Assembly: GCA_963575745.1 (NCBI GenBank)
Contig: CAUYUJ010015960.1
Span: forward strand, 505,144 to 569,143
Source: Prorocentrum cordatum
Lineage: Eukaryota; Sar; Dinophyceae; Prorocentrales; Prorocentraceae
DNA: 64,000 nucleotides
Reading direction: 5' to 3'
Made by a program: the position numbers and the translations under genes. Below are positions 1 to 10,282 of this stretch, one piece after another; the stretch's first letter is position 1, and each line of letters begins with the position of its first letter. The notes below the pieces were generated by a model. That model searched no databases, had not been told where the DNA came from, and was given only the letters and a program-made list of their open reading frames with translations.

Positions 1-600
1 GCTTTTCTTAGCGACAGTGGTTGTGCACGACGTGCTTGCAGAGGGTCCTCAGCACGCGGCATGGCACTCAAACCATGGTGGACTGGCGCCTCGGCGTGCG
101 GTTCTTAATTCTTTGGCACCCCTGCCACAGGCTTGCTCGATGCATCAGCTTCCCTGGGAATTGCAGACCAGCCATTCAGCCCCACCTGCCGCTGCTGCTC
201 CCCAGCTGCCGCCCGCTTCTGAGTGTTGGCCCGGCTGGCTCGCGTGGCGCTTAGTAGCTAATTAATTAGGCTGGCCCGTGCCCCGGACCCCTTTTCGCCG
301 CCTGCCGTCTGCTGCACGGTCGCAACCAAAAAAGTAACCCCACCAACCTTTTTGCTCGCGGCTTCTGCTATCTTCCGCGGGGTTGCCCCACGCCGCAGTC
401 ACCACGGGACACCACACTGCCAGCTAATTGCCCGCCGCTTTGGCGTGCACCCCCCGCCGGTTGCTAGCTGCCGATGGGACCCTCTCCGTGAGCGTCGCGC
501 GGCCCGCCCCGGCTACGCTCTCTTCCCTGTGCTCTCTTGTTGTCTCTCTTTCTTCTCTCTCCATCCAGAAGCGATGCCCAGAGGAACTGTCTCGATCAGC
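1..600. other. no recognised feature
   Basis: Mixed-frame GC-rich sequence. Several short open frames overlap on both strands, but none shows a recognisable motif or a consistent coding frame. Confidence 0.5.
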
Positions 601-1260
601 GAAGTGGGCAGTTGGAGCGTCTTGGGGGCCTCTTGGCGTCCTGGGCGCCTGTAGAACGTTTTGGGTACCTCGGAGAGCTTCTTGGGGCCGCTCGGGGGTC
701 TCTTGGTGGCCTCTTGGAGGCCTCTGGGGCGCCTGTTGTGGCCTCGTGGGGCCTCTTGGGCGCCTCTTGGGGCCCTCTTGAAGCGCTCTTGGGAGCCTTG
801 GGAGCGCTCTTGCAGCCCCCGTGGGCCATCTTGGAGCCACTTTGAAGCCTCGGATGGCCATCGGAAACGAAAAGGCGAGACAGCCCGAAACATAGATGTC
901 CCTTAGATTTTGGAAGGATGTTGGCCTCTTCGGGGCCTCTTGGGGGAGTTCCTTGGCCACGTGGAGCCGTCGTGGAGCGATCTTGGGGCATCGTGGGAGC
1001 CATTTTGAGGCATTCTGGGATGTTTTGAACCATCTTGGAGGTCATCTTGGGTTCGCCCAGGCGCTCTTGTAGTCATCTGAAGCAGCGCCCCCCCTCCCAG
1101 GAGGCCAGGGTGCCTCTGGGGGGGCCTCTTGGGGCCTTTTGGGGGTCTGTTGAGAGCCTCTTGGGGGCATCCTGGGGGCCTCTTGGGGGCGTCCTGGGGC
1201 CACATGGGGCCATCTTGGGGCCTCCTGGGGCCTCCCAGGGCGCCTCCCGGGGTCATCGTG
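600..1260 (+). repeat. GGCCTCTTGG-type degenerate array, block S1
   Basis: Dense imperfect repetition of GGCCTCTTGGGG-like words with GCCATCTTGG and GCCGTCTTGG variants. The array lacks stops in several frames and therefore makes long Leu/Gly/Trp-rich (+) and Pro/Arg/Gln-rich (-) pseudo-ORFs. A non-repetitive linker at about 845-920 (GGAAACGAAAAGGCGAGACA) has relatives at 2345-2400 and 46865-46905, so this belongs to a longer composite element (S). Confidence 0.85.
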
Positions 1261-1299
1261 GAGGAGATCGATCGACGAAGGGGGGTCCCTCAATTAGGA

Positions 1300-1640
1300 C
1301 CCCCCTCATCGGAGAGGTCAAAGTGGGCCCCAGGCCCGGTTAAAACCAATGGTGTTGGCTTCCTCGCCGATGCCATCTTGGACGCCCCAACCCCTCGCGA
1401 ACCCCCCCGTCCAGGTCCAGGGGGGGGGTAAGGGGGAGGGGTAAGCCCCTCCTCGAAGGGAAACGCCTTACACCACCTACGCCCCGAGGGCTGGTGGGAC
1501 TTTTCGCGCTTCGCGTATCCCCACATGCCAATTCGGAAACCCTGCCCACGAGAGTTGGCGGGGGGGGGCAACGAAGAGAAACATGTAGCGAAGCAGAGCA
1601 GGCAACCAGTGTGACCAGGGAGATCTCAAGGGGCAAGGGG
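1300..1640 (+). repeat. conserved linker modules of composite element S
   Basis: Three modules recur elsewhere. The AAAACCAATGgTgTTGGCTT stretch followed by CCTCGCCGA..CC..CTTGGACGCCC (1340-1400) matches 33303-33350. CACCACCTACGCCCCGAGGG followed by CTGGTGGGAC (1470-1500) matches 33150-33170, 33230-33245 and 47213-47242. The TTTCGCG..TTCGCGTATCCCCAC module (1502-1620) matches 45962-46078. The order suggests one long ancestral unit rather than independent short repeats. Confidence 0.6.
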
Positions 1641-1689
1641 GTGGCCTTGGATGGCCTCTTCGGGTCACGGGGGCCCGCGTGGGGGCGAG

Positions 1690-1860
1690 GGAAGGAAACG
1701 GAGGAGTCGGAGGAGGAGGAGGAGGAGGACGAGGGGGAGGAGGAGGAGGAGGAGGACGACGACGACGACCACGACGACGAGGAAAAGGACGAGAAGGGGC
1801 AGGAACACGATGAGGCCAAGGACGAGGACGAGGAGAGGGAGACGAGGACGAGAACAGTGC
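1690..1860 (+). repeat. purine-rich GGA/GAC microsatellite
   Basis: Runs of GGAGGAGGA pass into GACGACGACGACC and then GAGGACGA. This yields Glu/Asp- or Arg-rich pseudo-proteins with no other coding support. Confidence 0.9.
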
Positions 1861-2790
1861 CTTCGACATCGCCTCTTGGAGCCTCTTGGGACTCCTTTGG
1901 GGGGGAACGTAGGTCCTCTTAGGGGCTCTTTTGGGGCTCTTTTGGGGCCCTCTTGGGGGTCCCGTGTGCCCTGGAGGACCTCTTCGGGCCATCTTGGAGG
2001 CCATCGATCAGAAGGTGGGGCCGATAGGGGGTTCCACACGTTCCCCCCATGTAGGAACAGGGACAGGCGACACATGCACCAGGGCGAGGAGATGCGAGGA
2101 GCAAGGGGCGTCTCCCCGGTGGAATGGTCCCCCTCTCTCGCTCGGGACATCCCCTATCCCCAGATCGGGGAGGCCTCGTAGACCTCCTCGCCGGAGGTGG
2201 CCCCCCTGGTGGTGTTGGTGCCGCATCTCGCCCCTTCCGACCCTGGGGCCATCAACATCGCCTCTTGGGGCGCTGTTGAGCGCTCTTGGGGCCGCCTCGG
2301 GGGCCTCTCTGGCCCCTTTTGGGCTTCTCTTGGGCCATCTTGGGGTCCCGAATCCACATCGGAAGCAGCACGGCGAGAAGTCAGATATGATTGATGTGCC
2401 TTATGGGGGTTTGACCGACTTTGGCCTAGTGGGTGGTCCTGAGGGGGCCTCGGAGGGCACTTGGAACCGTCTTGTGGCCCTCGCTGGGCCTCTCGGAGAT
2501 ATGTCGGAAGCTATCTTGAGCCATCGTCGGCTATCTTGGGTCATTTGGGAGGCCATCTTGGAACATCAGAGGTTCCATTGGAGAGCCAGCCTGGTCAATA
2601 TCAATAAAGGACCCCCTAACACACCGCGGAGCCCACAACAAAGCCGCAGGGAGGGGGTGGTACACCTCCCCGAAGGTACGAGGGCTTTGGAAGAAGGAAT
2701 GAAGAACTCGTCAGATCACCTTCGTCCAAATGACCGGTGGGATTGGCGGAGGACCTCAAGCGACAATGACATGGAATTGGTTTGCGCAGG
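1860..2790 (+). repeat. GGCCTCTTGG-type array S2 with 3' linker
   Basis: A second copy of the composite S repeat: an array to about 2590, an internal linker at about 2340-2480 (CTTGGGGTCCCGAA..), then a tail at 2640-2790 containing CTCCCCGAAGGTACGAGGGC and a TCAGATCACCTTCG stretch. The tail matches 47160-47240 (CTCCCCGAAGGGACGAGGGG), so the same module order occurs in two distant copies. Confidence 0.75.
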
Positions 2791-2799
2791 TGAGACGTG

Positions 2800-3137
2800 A
2801 TTAGTCTAGAATTTCAGAAGTCGCGCCAGCGACATACATCGGGTCTTGCACCCGAAGCATCGGGCCTTGATGAGACACCGAAGGGCTATGATACGCCAAG
2901 CAAGGTCCAGCCAAGCTGCTGCCGAGAGCGCCAAGCTAAGCTAGGCCCAAGCGTTAAGTCAATAAGGTGCGCGTCGATCTTCTTTGTCTGCTCCAATTCA
3001 CTCTCCAGGATCAGTATTGCAGATGGTCAGAAGCTTGCTTGCCGACGGAGAGGTATCAGCAGCTGCGTTTGCCGCTGTCATGGGAACGGGTGGCGAGAGT
3101 CCTCGGCGAGTGCTGGTCCCAGCACGGAGCGAGGGTC
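2800..3137. other. no recognised feature
   Basis: Sequence of more moderate GC content. Overlapping frames of up to 157 aa are present on the + strand but carry no recognisable motif. Confidence 0.4.
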
Positions 3138-3279
3138 ACCGAGCGCGTTACGTTACTCGCAAAGTGCCTACTCGCAAACGTCCGGCAAAAGCATGTCTCC
3201 CTCGATGTCGTCTATCGTAAGTCCCCCGTGGCGGATCCAGGCCATTTGCGAGCAGCAGCTTTGCGAGTAGTGGAGCGCG
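3138..3279. mobile_element. hairpin element L (MITE-like)
   Basis: The left arm (3145-3188, TTACTCGCAAAGTGCC..) is complementary to the right arm (3238-3278, ..AGCTTTGCGAGTAGTGGAGC), with ACTCGCAAA words shared in the same order. The short length, long imperfect terminal inversion and absence of coding capacity fit a non-autonomous inverted-repeat element. I saw only one copy here. Confidence 0.65.
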
Positions 3280-4073
3280 CTTGTCCAGAGGGGAGGGGGA
3301 ACAAGAGCGTGGGGGGTGGGGAGCAGGAGGGGCGGGAAGGCTGATACGGGAAAAAGGGGGGGGTCGGCAGCAGGAGCAGAGACTGGCTGAGGAGGAGGAG
3401 GAGGAGGGCGCAGAGGGATCGTTCAGGTGGCCCTGCATCGGCTTCACGAGCTGTCCGAGCTGCCTTCTGGGATACGACGTTTTTCTTCTCCCTGATTTGC
3501 TACAGGTAGCCACGTGCGCATGGGAAATGGGCCAGGCAATCGGTAGTTGTTGCTAGTCCCTGCGCATGTCGGGCGATCATGTTGAGATGGTGTGCACGCA
3601 CATGTGCTGGTTGTGGCGGGCATGCTGTACTGAGCATTCGTCTCATCTGTGCCCACTACCCCGTCATTCGTCACATGCCATGCTTGGATTATGGCGCAGC
3701 CTACGCGCTGCTTCAGCCTGCTTGCGCTCGCGCTCGCCGCCGTCGCAAGGCCGTCGATATCTGCGGCGATCGTTGGTTGAAAACGCCGACCTGAGCCCTC
3801 CTCGAATCCACGACGCACTCGCACCCATCGCCTCGACGGCATCGCAGCGGGCCGCCGACAAGAGAAAAGTGCTGTGTGTGTATGTGTGTGTGTGTGTTGC
3901 GGGTGCGTGTCGCGAACGGCTCGACGATGCACCGGCGACGGCACGACCGCGACTCCGCTCGAAGCTCCCGCACTGGCGACGGCGGTGAGCCCCGTTCGGG
4001 CTGCGACCCACACGGGCAACCGTCCGCCGAGCAAGCCTTTTTGGGCTCACCACCCACCTTCACCCATCTTGTC
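3280..4073. other. G-rich, GGA and TG tracts; no gene seen
   Basis: Contains a G/GGA-rich tract at about 3285-3415 and a short TG run at 3872-3898. The remainder has no motif-bearing frame. Confidence 0.45.
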
Positions 4074-4222
4074 AGGAGGGAAAAAACACAGACACAATTG
4101 ATCGTCGATTCCCCAGAAAACATGGGAAAATATGGGAGGTGGGGGAAGAAAAAACTTAGAAAATACGGGAATCTATAGGAATCCTGTTATTTGTGTCTAT
4201 TCATTTGCGTGTCCCACGGCCC
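4074..4222 (+). mobile_element. family D inverted-repeat element, copy D1
   Basis: Begins CAGGAGGGAAAAAACACAGA and ends TTTGCGTGTCCCACGGCCCC. The ends are imperfectly complementary (GGGA..CACA..GATTCCCC against GGGACACGCAAATGAATAG). The core repeats ATGGGAAAATATGGGAGGTG. Three other copies lie at 8818, 43019 and 44263. Confidence 0.75.
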
Positions 4223-5768
4223 CTTCAACCTTGTTCCTTCGGCACTCAACCCCCTTTGATGCCGTACGTGTGCGACGGAGCTGGTTGCGAGAGCACGCCA
4301 ACGTTGACATCTCCAGCCCTAGTACCGCGCCCTCCCCGTCGCGCGTGACGCGCTCTGCTCTTCAGGCGCCGCGGAAGGCTGGAAGTCGATCACTTTTCTG
4401 CGATTTTGCGACATCTACATACGAAATTGTGCAGAACGCCGAGGTTCAGGGTATTTCCTGTACTACCTTGGGACCTCCAAGCTTGGACACTCACCCCACC
4501 TCGTGGTGAAAGATGGCATGTGCGTCCCATCCCCTACGACGCGGCCACAGCGACCGCCGAGGTCCCTCTGGGCCGATACCATAGTAGCATGTGGCATTTT
4601 GCAACTGCGCACGGGCCCTACACCACGATGACACCAACCAGTACAGGCCGTGTGGACAGAGGCTTCGGCTAACCGCAATCCATCAGCAATGGGCCTCGGC
4701 GACGCAGTGCGAAGCTCTACGGCCACGCCTCGCGACCCCACGAGTCCACTATGGACAAAATCCCCCAGGCCTGCGGACCGCAGACCAGTGTTACGCCCGC
4801 AACACAGGCGCCCTCCGCCGCTGATGCCACTCCACCGATTGCACCAGCAAGACCAGCGATCGCACGCAATTCGACGTTGCGCAAGTCCACGCGGTCTGTG
4901 TCGCCTCTGGAGGAGGAGGAGGAGGAGGAGGAGGAGGAGGAGGAATCGTGAAGCGCTGAGGGCGATTCACCGTTCCGCCCGACTGGCGCGCCGCGCCGCG
5001 CCCTCGCTTGCACGGCCTCGACACAGACAGAGCCACAAATCACCCGTGCCCTGATGCGGGCTGCCAGATACGCCAGCTGACCACTGGCGCAGTTCCCTTG
5101 CGAACCACCCGGCGGGCCGCGGAGCACTGCACAGATCTGGCCGCATCCTCGAGACAGGTTGGCCCCTTCCCTGCTGTCTGCTCTTCGGCCATGCGAGCCA
5201 GCGATGTCTGCTTCCTTCGCCTCCTCCCTGCCCGCCTCCTGCGGGGCATGCCTGCGCGGCGCCCGGAGCCTCGGCGGCCCGTGGCACGGGACGTATACGA
5301 GATTACACCGTTCACATGCTTCGTGCGCCCCCTCGGCGCCTTTTTGCCTCTGCTGGGTCACCCTTTCGCTGCGCATCCCGCCCAGACTGGGTCCAGGTCC
5401 CCGCCCGGGTCCGGTTTCCTCGCTTCCCCCCTGCGTTACTTCCCCAGCGAGCGGTACTTGCTTGGAGATTATCCCCGCAGTGGCCCGCACCCAAAATTTT
5501 GGTAGGCTGGCTCCCGTTGCTTGGAATCCGCGCCGCGTCGTGGATTCAGGCCATATTCGCTTGCTCCGAACTTTGCCACCGGGTGAGCGTTGTGCGTATG
5601 TGCCAACGTGCCGAGACTTCAGGATATGATGCAAGTGCGTGGGCCCTGAAAAGTGCAGTCGTGCAACCAGTGTGGAACCTCACGTGAGTCACCCCATCCA
5701 ACATGAGAGGAACGCCATGTGTGTCGAACCATGCGTGTGGAATCTCAGGTGCGCATCTGCGACGCCAC
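4223..5768. other. unassigned region with GGA tract
   Basis: Includes a GGA run at 4910-4944 that produces an apparent poly-Glu tail on an upstream frame. The sequence around 4500-4900 has open frames in all three + frames; none has a domain I recognise. A duplicated-looking CATGTGTGTCGAA / CATGCGTGTGGAA pair sits at 5716-5745. Confidence 0.4.
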
Positions 5769-5980
5769 GTGTACGGACGGGCTGTTTTTCAGCCCCAAGA
5801 CTTTTAGAGAGGGTTGGGGGACGACGTCGGGGTGGTGTGGTGTATATTTTTCATTGTTTTCCCAGGGAAGCGACGAAGCCTGTATACACCAGGACCCCGT
5901 ATAGCCACGACCTGCTTTCTTGTGCGAATGTCAGTGCTGGGCCTGAAAAAGCGTCGGTGTATAGAGTTCGGTTTCTTACC
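5769..5980 (+). mobile_element. family C repeat, copy C1 (5' truncated)
   Basis: Shares GACGTCGGGGTGGTGTGGTG, TATACACCAGGA, TGTGCGAATGTCAGTGC and AAAAAGCGTCGGTGTATAGA with copies at 43206-43441 and 46585-46816. The first 20 or so bases of the other copies are missing or diverged here. Confidence 0.75.
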
Positions 5981-6000
5981 TTAATTCTTCATGCCAGCCT

Positions 6001-6025
6001 GCACACACACATATACACACACACA

Positions 6026-6061
<36 letters not shown>

Positions 6062-6124
6062 CAGACACACACACACACACACACACACACGCGCACACGC
6101 ACACGCACACGCACACGCACACGC

Positions 6125-6186
<62 letters not shown>

Positions 6187-6190
6187 GCGC
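6001..6190 (+). repeat. compound CA / CACG microsatellite
   Basis: Starts as CACACACATATACACACAC, moves to a CGCA run, then CA, then CACACG, then CA again and ends CGCGCGCG. All frames give His/Thr- or Val/Cys-rich artefact ORFs. Confidence 0.97.
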
Positions 6191-7098
6191 GTCGATGCCA
6201 CCTCCCGCGCGGTCCAGGCTGCCGCGGCAGCCCAGGACCATCCACGTCGGGGCCGTACCTTGAAGCTAACACCTTAGTGCAGCCTCACCCCCTCTCGGAT
6301 CGGCGAACCTTGTAGATGTTTGCACCTTTGGCTGCATCTTCAGGCCGACACCCTGTGTTGCCCAGCGGAGCTAGTTCATCACATCCGTGGGCCGTAGTCT
6401 CAGGCCAACACCTTGCCCTGCCTCACCCTGGCGCATGGGGCGGCGAACCTCATGAAGGCCAGGGCGACATCCGGCGCTGCGCCGATTCTGAGGCTCACCC
6501 GCGGCGTTGCGCCTGCTGCTGCTGCCGGGCCCTCGCCACCAGAGCAGGCCTCGGGGCCGCCAGTCGCTGGGCGAGCGCGTCCTGCTGCCACTGCTTGCGC
6601 GCAACTCGCCATCAAGAGCCCTCACTCTGGTCTCGACTCGCTCGGCCGCGCGCCTGTTGCGCGCGCCACGAGTCAGCGATGCATGCGGCGGCTTCGAGCC
6701 TCATGCCCTCCTGCACGCGGACGGCGGGGCGAGAGGCGGCCTCTGTCGCGCGCTCCTTCTCGCTCCGCGTGCGCCTCCGCCACCCTCAGCGCTCGTCGTC
6801 CCGCTCCCCATCTCCTGTGACGACGACCGGGCCCTGTTCGGGCGTGGGTCGTCGGGCTGGGCGGCGGGCGTGGCTTCGCTCACGAGGCCCACCCCGACCC
6901 CGTCCGCTGCCTCTTCCGCGCGCTCCTGTGGCAGGCGGCCGCTCGGCCGTGCCCGCCGCCGCCCAGCACCCCGCTGGGCGGGCCCCCCCGCGCAGCGCGC
7001 AGCGCGCCCGGCGAGAGCAACGCTCCTCGGCTGCGCGCCGGGCGTGCCGGCTGCGCGCCCGAGCGGTCGCGCTCGCCGCCGTGGCCGGCATGCGCTTG
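6191..7098. other. GC-rich stretch without supported gene
   Basis: Open frames of 367-481 aa run through here on the + strand and others on the - strand, but they are Arg/Ala/Pro-rich in every frame. A degenerate duplication (CACCTTaGtGCAGCCTCACC at 6272 and CACCTTGCCCTGCCTCACCC at 6411) is the only structure noticed. Confidence 0.45.
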
Positions 7099-7322
7099 CC
7101 CTGGGCGAAGGCCCAGAGATTGACACCAACGCCAATATCGGCGGTGTGTATCTACCGAGGGAAGAAGATCCCGATCTCGGTGATGGTGGTAATATTCTGG
7201 CTTCCAAGGTGGCCGAAATATTGCCACCAACACCGAAATCTAGGATCGCCTTCCCCATGTGGAGGCAACCCCCTGTGTTGGTGTTGGTGCCCAGTTCTAG
7301 GCCTCCCACCCTGGGCGAAGGC
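7099..7322. mobile_element. hairpin element J flanked by 14-bp direct repeats
   Basis: The direct repeat CCCTGGGCGAAGGC occurs at 7099-7112 and 7309-7322. Between them lies a 196-bp imperfect palindrome. The left half (GACACCAACGCCAATATCGG.., AAGATCCCGATCTCGGTGAT) pairs with the right half (..ATCTAGGATCGCCTTCCCCA, GTTGGTGTTGGTGCCC). I interpret the repeats as a target-site duplication of a palindromic insertion. Confidence 0.75.
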
Positions 7323-7549
7323 TGTGCGCGCGTTTCGGCCCCCGTGGGCGCCCGTCGGGCGCGGTCCGCCTGCGGCGGCCGCCTGCAGGGGCCAGCGCGC
7401 GCTCAGCGGCCGCCACGTGCACGGGCGTCACCGCCGTGCGGCCGACAGCGAGTGCACGCTCGATGCACGGAACCGCGAGCCGCGGCTCGCAACCGACGAA
7501 TCCGTCGCGGCCGTCGCCGATGCCGTCGCGCGGCCGCGCTTTGGTCAGA
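7323..7549. other. GC-rich spacer
   Basis: No recognised feature between hairpins J and K. It lies inside the same Arg/Ala-rich pseudo-ORFs. Confidence 0.4.
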
Positions 7550-7684
7550 GGCGACGATGGGGGCGAATAGCCCAGGGGAGAGCAATACATGTGTTCAGGT
7601 GCGCCGATGACCTGTGTCTTCGACAAGGCTCCTGGGCGAATACGTGTAATGCCCGCCCCTGGGCTATTCGCCCCTATCGTCGCC
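7550..7684. mobile_element. hairpin element K (MITE-like)
   Basis: The terminal inverted repeat GGCGACGATGGGGGCGAATA, continuing GCCCAGGGG, is matched at the right end by CCCCTGGGCTATTCGCCCCT followed by ATCGTCGCC, with one mismatch over about 29 bp. The total length is 135 bp. No second copy was seen. Confidence 0.75.
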
Positions 7685-7797
7685 GCCGAGTTGGCAGGAC
7701 GCTTGGTCGCGACTCCACAGGGCCTGCCACGGCCTCCGCCGCCCCGCGCATCGCCTCCTGAAAGACCTGCTCGCCGTCTGGCCGATCGCCAGGCGGC

Positions 7798-7932
7798 ATC
7801 ATGGCTTTCGCTTCCAGGCAGAACCAAGCCATACCACGCGCCTCCTCGTCAAGCGGCCTGACCAGTACAGGCTGCAATTTAGCATCGTTTGGTATCTCTT
7901 GGAAGCGAGGGTGGTCAAAAGCGAGGTAGGTT
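7798..7932 (+). mobile_element. family A inverted-repeat element, copy A1
   Basis: Nearly identical to 20725-20856 across TTTCGCTTCCA, GAACCAAGCCATACCACGCG, CAAGCGGCCTGACCAGTACA, GGTATCTCTTGGAAGCGAGG and AAAGCGAGGTAGGTTTGTTT. It lacks the first bases of the left terminal repeat seen in copy A2. Confidence 0.8.
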
Positions 7933-8063
7933 TGTTTTCCCCCTATTCTCTCCCCGCACGGCGGCATGAAGCCTGACCACCAGCTGAGGCAGCCAGACCG
8001 AGGGCTCCCCGCCGAGGGCGCGAGCGCGAGCCCGGGCTGCGGAGCCCCCACCCCCTCGGAGCT

Positions 8064-8245
8064 GTCGCCAGGCTGCCAGGAGGGCCTGAGCTGAAACGGC
8101 CGCGTCAAGCGTGTGCAACCACGCGCTTCCTCTGGGGCGCCGTCCCTCGGAGAAGTCGCCAGGCTTCCAGGAGGGCTTGAGCTGAAACGGTCACGTCGCG
8201 CGCGTGCAACCACGCGCTTCCTCTGGGGCGCCGTCCCCGCCACAC
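8064..8245 (+). repeat. two-copy 91-bp tandem repeat
   Basis: GTCGCCAGGCTGCCAGGAGG..CTGAGCTGAAACGG..CAACCACGCGCTTCCTCTGG..GCGCCGTCCC recurs after 91 bp starting at 8155. The differences are scattered substitutions. Confidence 0.85.
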
Positions 8246-8817
8246 GCATGGGCTGCTCCGAGCTCCTCGTAGTCCCTCTCGTGGGCCGGCGCCTTGCCGT
8301 TTTCCTCCCTGTCTCTGCGTGGTGGTTGGATTCGCCTGAAGCACCCAGTTTTGCTTGACTCGCCAGCGCAGTCACTCTGCCTGGCCGCCGATGCAACAAA
8401 GAGCGTGCGCAACCCTGTGCGTCAGGACACCCACGCGTGTGGAGAGCCCCACGTGTGCGGAGCCCCACGAGGACGTGCGTATGGAAGCCCATGCGTGTGA
8501 CCCCCCGCTGGGCTCCACGTGTGCGGTACAGTGAGCGGCTTGAATAAGGAACACTTGCGTTTCAAAAGGGGCTTGGTCGTTCCTTAGGCTTGAATGCGTT
8601 ATTTCGTCGTTTCTTGCTGCGATGTCTGTTATCTCTCGTTACTCATGCGTTATTCCCTGGAAGGTGAAAAGGTGCTGCGTTCCTTGTAGATCGTTCCTTA
8701 GGTCAGGCCGATGACTGTACCCCATTTGTGTGGATCGCTATGCGCGTTGAGCCTACCAGCGCAGAGAACTCCATGGCGGCAATGGGTTCCCAGGGCCACG
8801 GCGTGTGGAACTTTTTG
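8246..8817. other. unassigned; locally AT-richer
   Basis: CGTTCCTTAGG occurs at about 8578 and again at about 8693, around a lower-GC stretch. There is no coding signal. Confidence 0.4.
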
Positions 8818-8987
8818 GTCAGGAGGGGAAGAAAAACACACAGGCACAATGAAGCGTCGATTCCCAGGACAAAATATGGGAAAATATGGGAAGTGGGGGC
8901 GAAGACAAAAACCAAGAGAGTATGGGAAACTATGGGGAATCATTTCATTTGTGTATATTTATGTGTGTGTGTCCCAGGGCCCCTTCA
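8818..8987 (+). mobile_element. family D element, copy D2
   Basis: Starts GTCAGGAGGGGAAGAAAAAC and ends TGTGTGTCCCAGGGCCCCTT. The core has ATGGGAAAATATGGGAAGTG and GTATGGGAAACTATGGGGAA. It is homologous to copies at 4074, 43019 and 44263. Confidence 0.8.
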
Positions 8988-9490
8988 CTTGGTAGCAGCG
9001 GCCCGTAGAGCGCTTGCGAAGGTCACGCAGTTCGGAGCACAATGGCAACAGCGGCCTGACCCCGGTGGGCAAGGTCAGCTCCCCAGAATGCAAGTAGGAG
9101 CCCCTGAAGTTCAAGCCGTGTCTGGTGAATCAATGCTTTTTATTGGAAGAATGCGTCTGTGGTGTGTGGGAGGTGCGTGTGCGGCTTGAGTTGTCTGCAT
9201 GTGTGCCGATGGTCGTTGGCCGTTGTTCTCTGCCCTGCGGGGGATATTACGAGATTCGTAGGCAGCGTAGGGGGACCCCGTCCGTGCCGAACATCACAAG
9301 AAAAGACCCCCGCCCCTTGTCGAAACAGCGGTGCAAATCTGACCCCCCGTCGCGCAGCGCGCGGGGTCCAGGAGATCGACCTTGGGGGATACGCGAAAGA
9401 CACCTTCCACACGACCCCAGGCAGGCCAGGGTTGGAATGCCGAGCGACAGTTCCCCCGACCGCGCGGTTTCGGAGCAGCCGCCGGCGGCC
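8988..9490. other. no recognised feature
   Basis: Overlapping open frames on both strands without motifs. Confidence 0.4.
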
Positions 9491-9518
9491 ACTCCCAGGC
9501 GCTCCCAGGCGCTCCCGG

Positions 9519-9554
<36 letters not shown>

Positions 9555-9560
9555 CCCAGC
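9491..9560 (+). repeat. 10-bp minisatellite, seven units
   Basis: Seven consecutive units of (G/A)CTCCCAGGC with one CTCCCGGGC variant and a degenerate last unit. Confidence 0.95.
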
Positions 9561-9583
9561 TCTGGTAAGCTGCGAGGAGGGTC

Positions 9584-9809
9584 AGAGCCCCGAATCATCA
9601 GGGGTAACTCGGAGCAGGGATAATTCGGGTTCGTTTCTCGGGAATCCAAACCCGAGTTACCCCGGACCCGAGCTACCCCGGATAACTCGGGCGTCCAGAG
9701 CCCCGAATCATCAGGGATAACTCGGGTCAGGGCTAACTCGGGTTCCTTTTCCGGGAATCCAAACCCGAGTTACCCCGGACCCGAGTTACCCCGGATAATT
9801 CGGGCGCCC
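9584..9809. repeat. 113-bp tandem pair rich in palindromes
   Basis: AGAGCCCCGAATCATCAGGG starts at 9584 and 9697. Each unit contains GGGTAACTCGG or GGATAATTCGG words opposed by CCCGAGTTACCCCGG words, so each unit can fold into several overlapping stems. The pair is directly followed by a GGAGGGAGGA run (9812-9842). Confidence 0.85.
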
Positions 9810-9970
9810 AAGAGGGAGGAGGGAGGAGGGAGGAGGGAGGAGGGCATCCTCGGGCGAGCCTGCACGCCCCAGCGGAGAACCCGTTTGGAGAGCGGCAGCG
9901 CACGGCAGGAGAAGGCTGCCGTCGGCCCGCGGAGTCTCGAGGAACGGCTTTTTCCAGGGCCCGCGCATCC

Positions 9971-10022
9971 TTTTTTTCCTCCTCCTCCTCCTCCTCCTCC
10001 TCCTCCTCCTCCTCCTCCTCCT
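9971..10022 (+). repeat. (CTC)n microsatellite
   Basis: An almost perfect CTC run of about 50 bp just left of the large inverted repeat at 10031. Confidence 0.97.
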
Positions 10023-10030
10023 TTTCTGGG

Positions 10031-10201
10031 CCGACCCCAGTCCAGCCCTGTTCCTGGATCCCCGAGGGCCGGACGCAGGCCACCTGCGCTCGGACCCCCC
10101 CTCTTGGAGGTCGGTCGGCGGCTCGGCTCCCCCTCGCTCCGAGCGCAGGTGGCCTGCGTCCGGCCCTCGGGGATCGTTGAACAGGGCTGGACTGGGGTCG
10201 G
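10031..10201. repeat. inverted repeat R, 64-bp arms
   Basis: Arm 1 at 10031-10094 and arm 2 at 10138-10201 are reverse complements except for three adjacent bases (CTG against AAC in the middle). The spacer is 43 bp. The arms contain CCGACCCCAGTCCAGCCCTG and CCGAGGGCCGGACGCAGGCC. The near-identity of the arms points to a young palindromic insertion or a recent fold-back duplication. Confidence 0.9.
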
Positions 10202-10282
10202 GCCTGTCCCCCCCCACAAAGGGATCTGGGCCGACCGTGTGCTACGGGCCGACCGTATGGAGTTACCGGCGGCGAGTGTCTT

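Noticed and set aside
600-2800. Leu/Gly/Trp-rich and Pro/Arg/Gln-rich repeat proteins from GGCCTCTTGG arrays
   Set aside because: Absence of stops follows from the repeat word. Frames shift with each indel and no copy keeps one frame.
3566-4034. Frames with a TG-derived VCVCVC or HTHTHT tail
   Set aside because: Driven by the TG run at 3872-3898, with overlapping frames on both strands and no motif.
5639-7861. Long + frames (212, 481, 367 aa) and - frames through the CA array and GC-rich DNA
   Set aside because: Frames are open on both strands at once. Composition is His/Thr repeats, then Arg/Ala/Pro, and hairpins J and K lie inside. No motif was found.
9491-9560. CRISPR-like array
   Set aside because: Units are 10 bp with no spacers, and the organism is eukaryotic.
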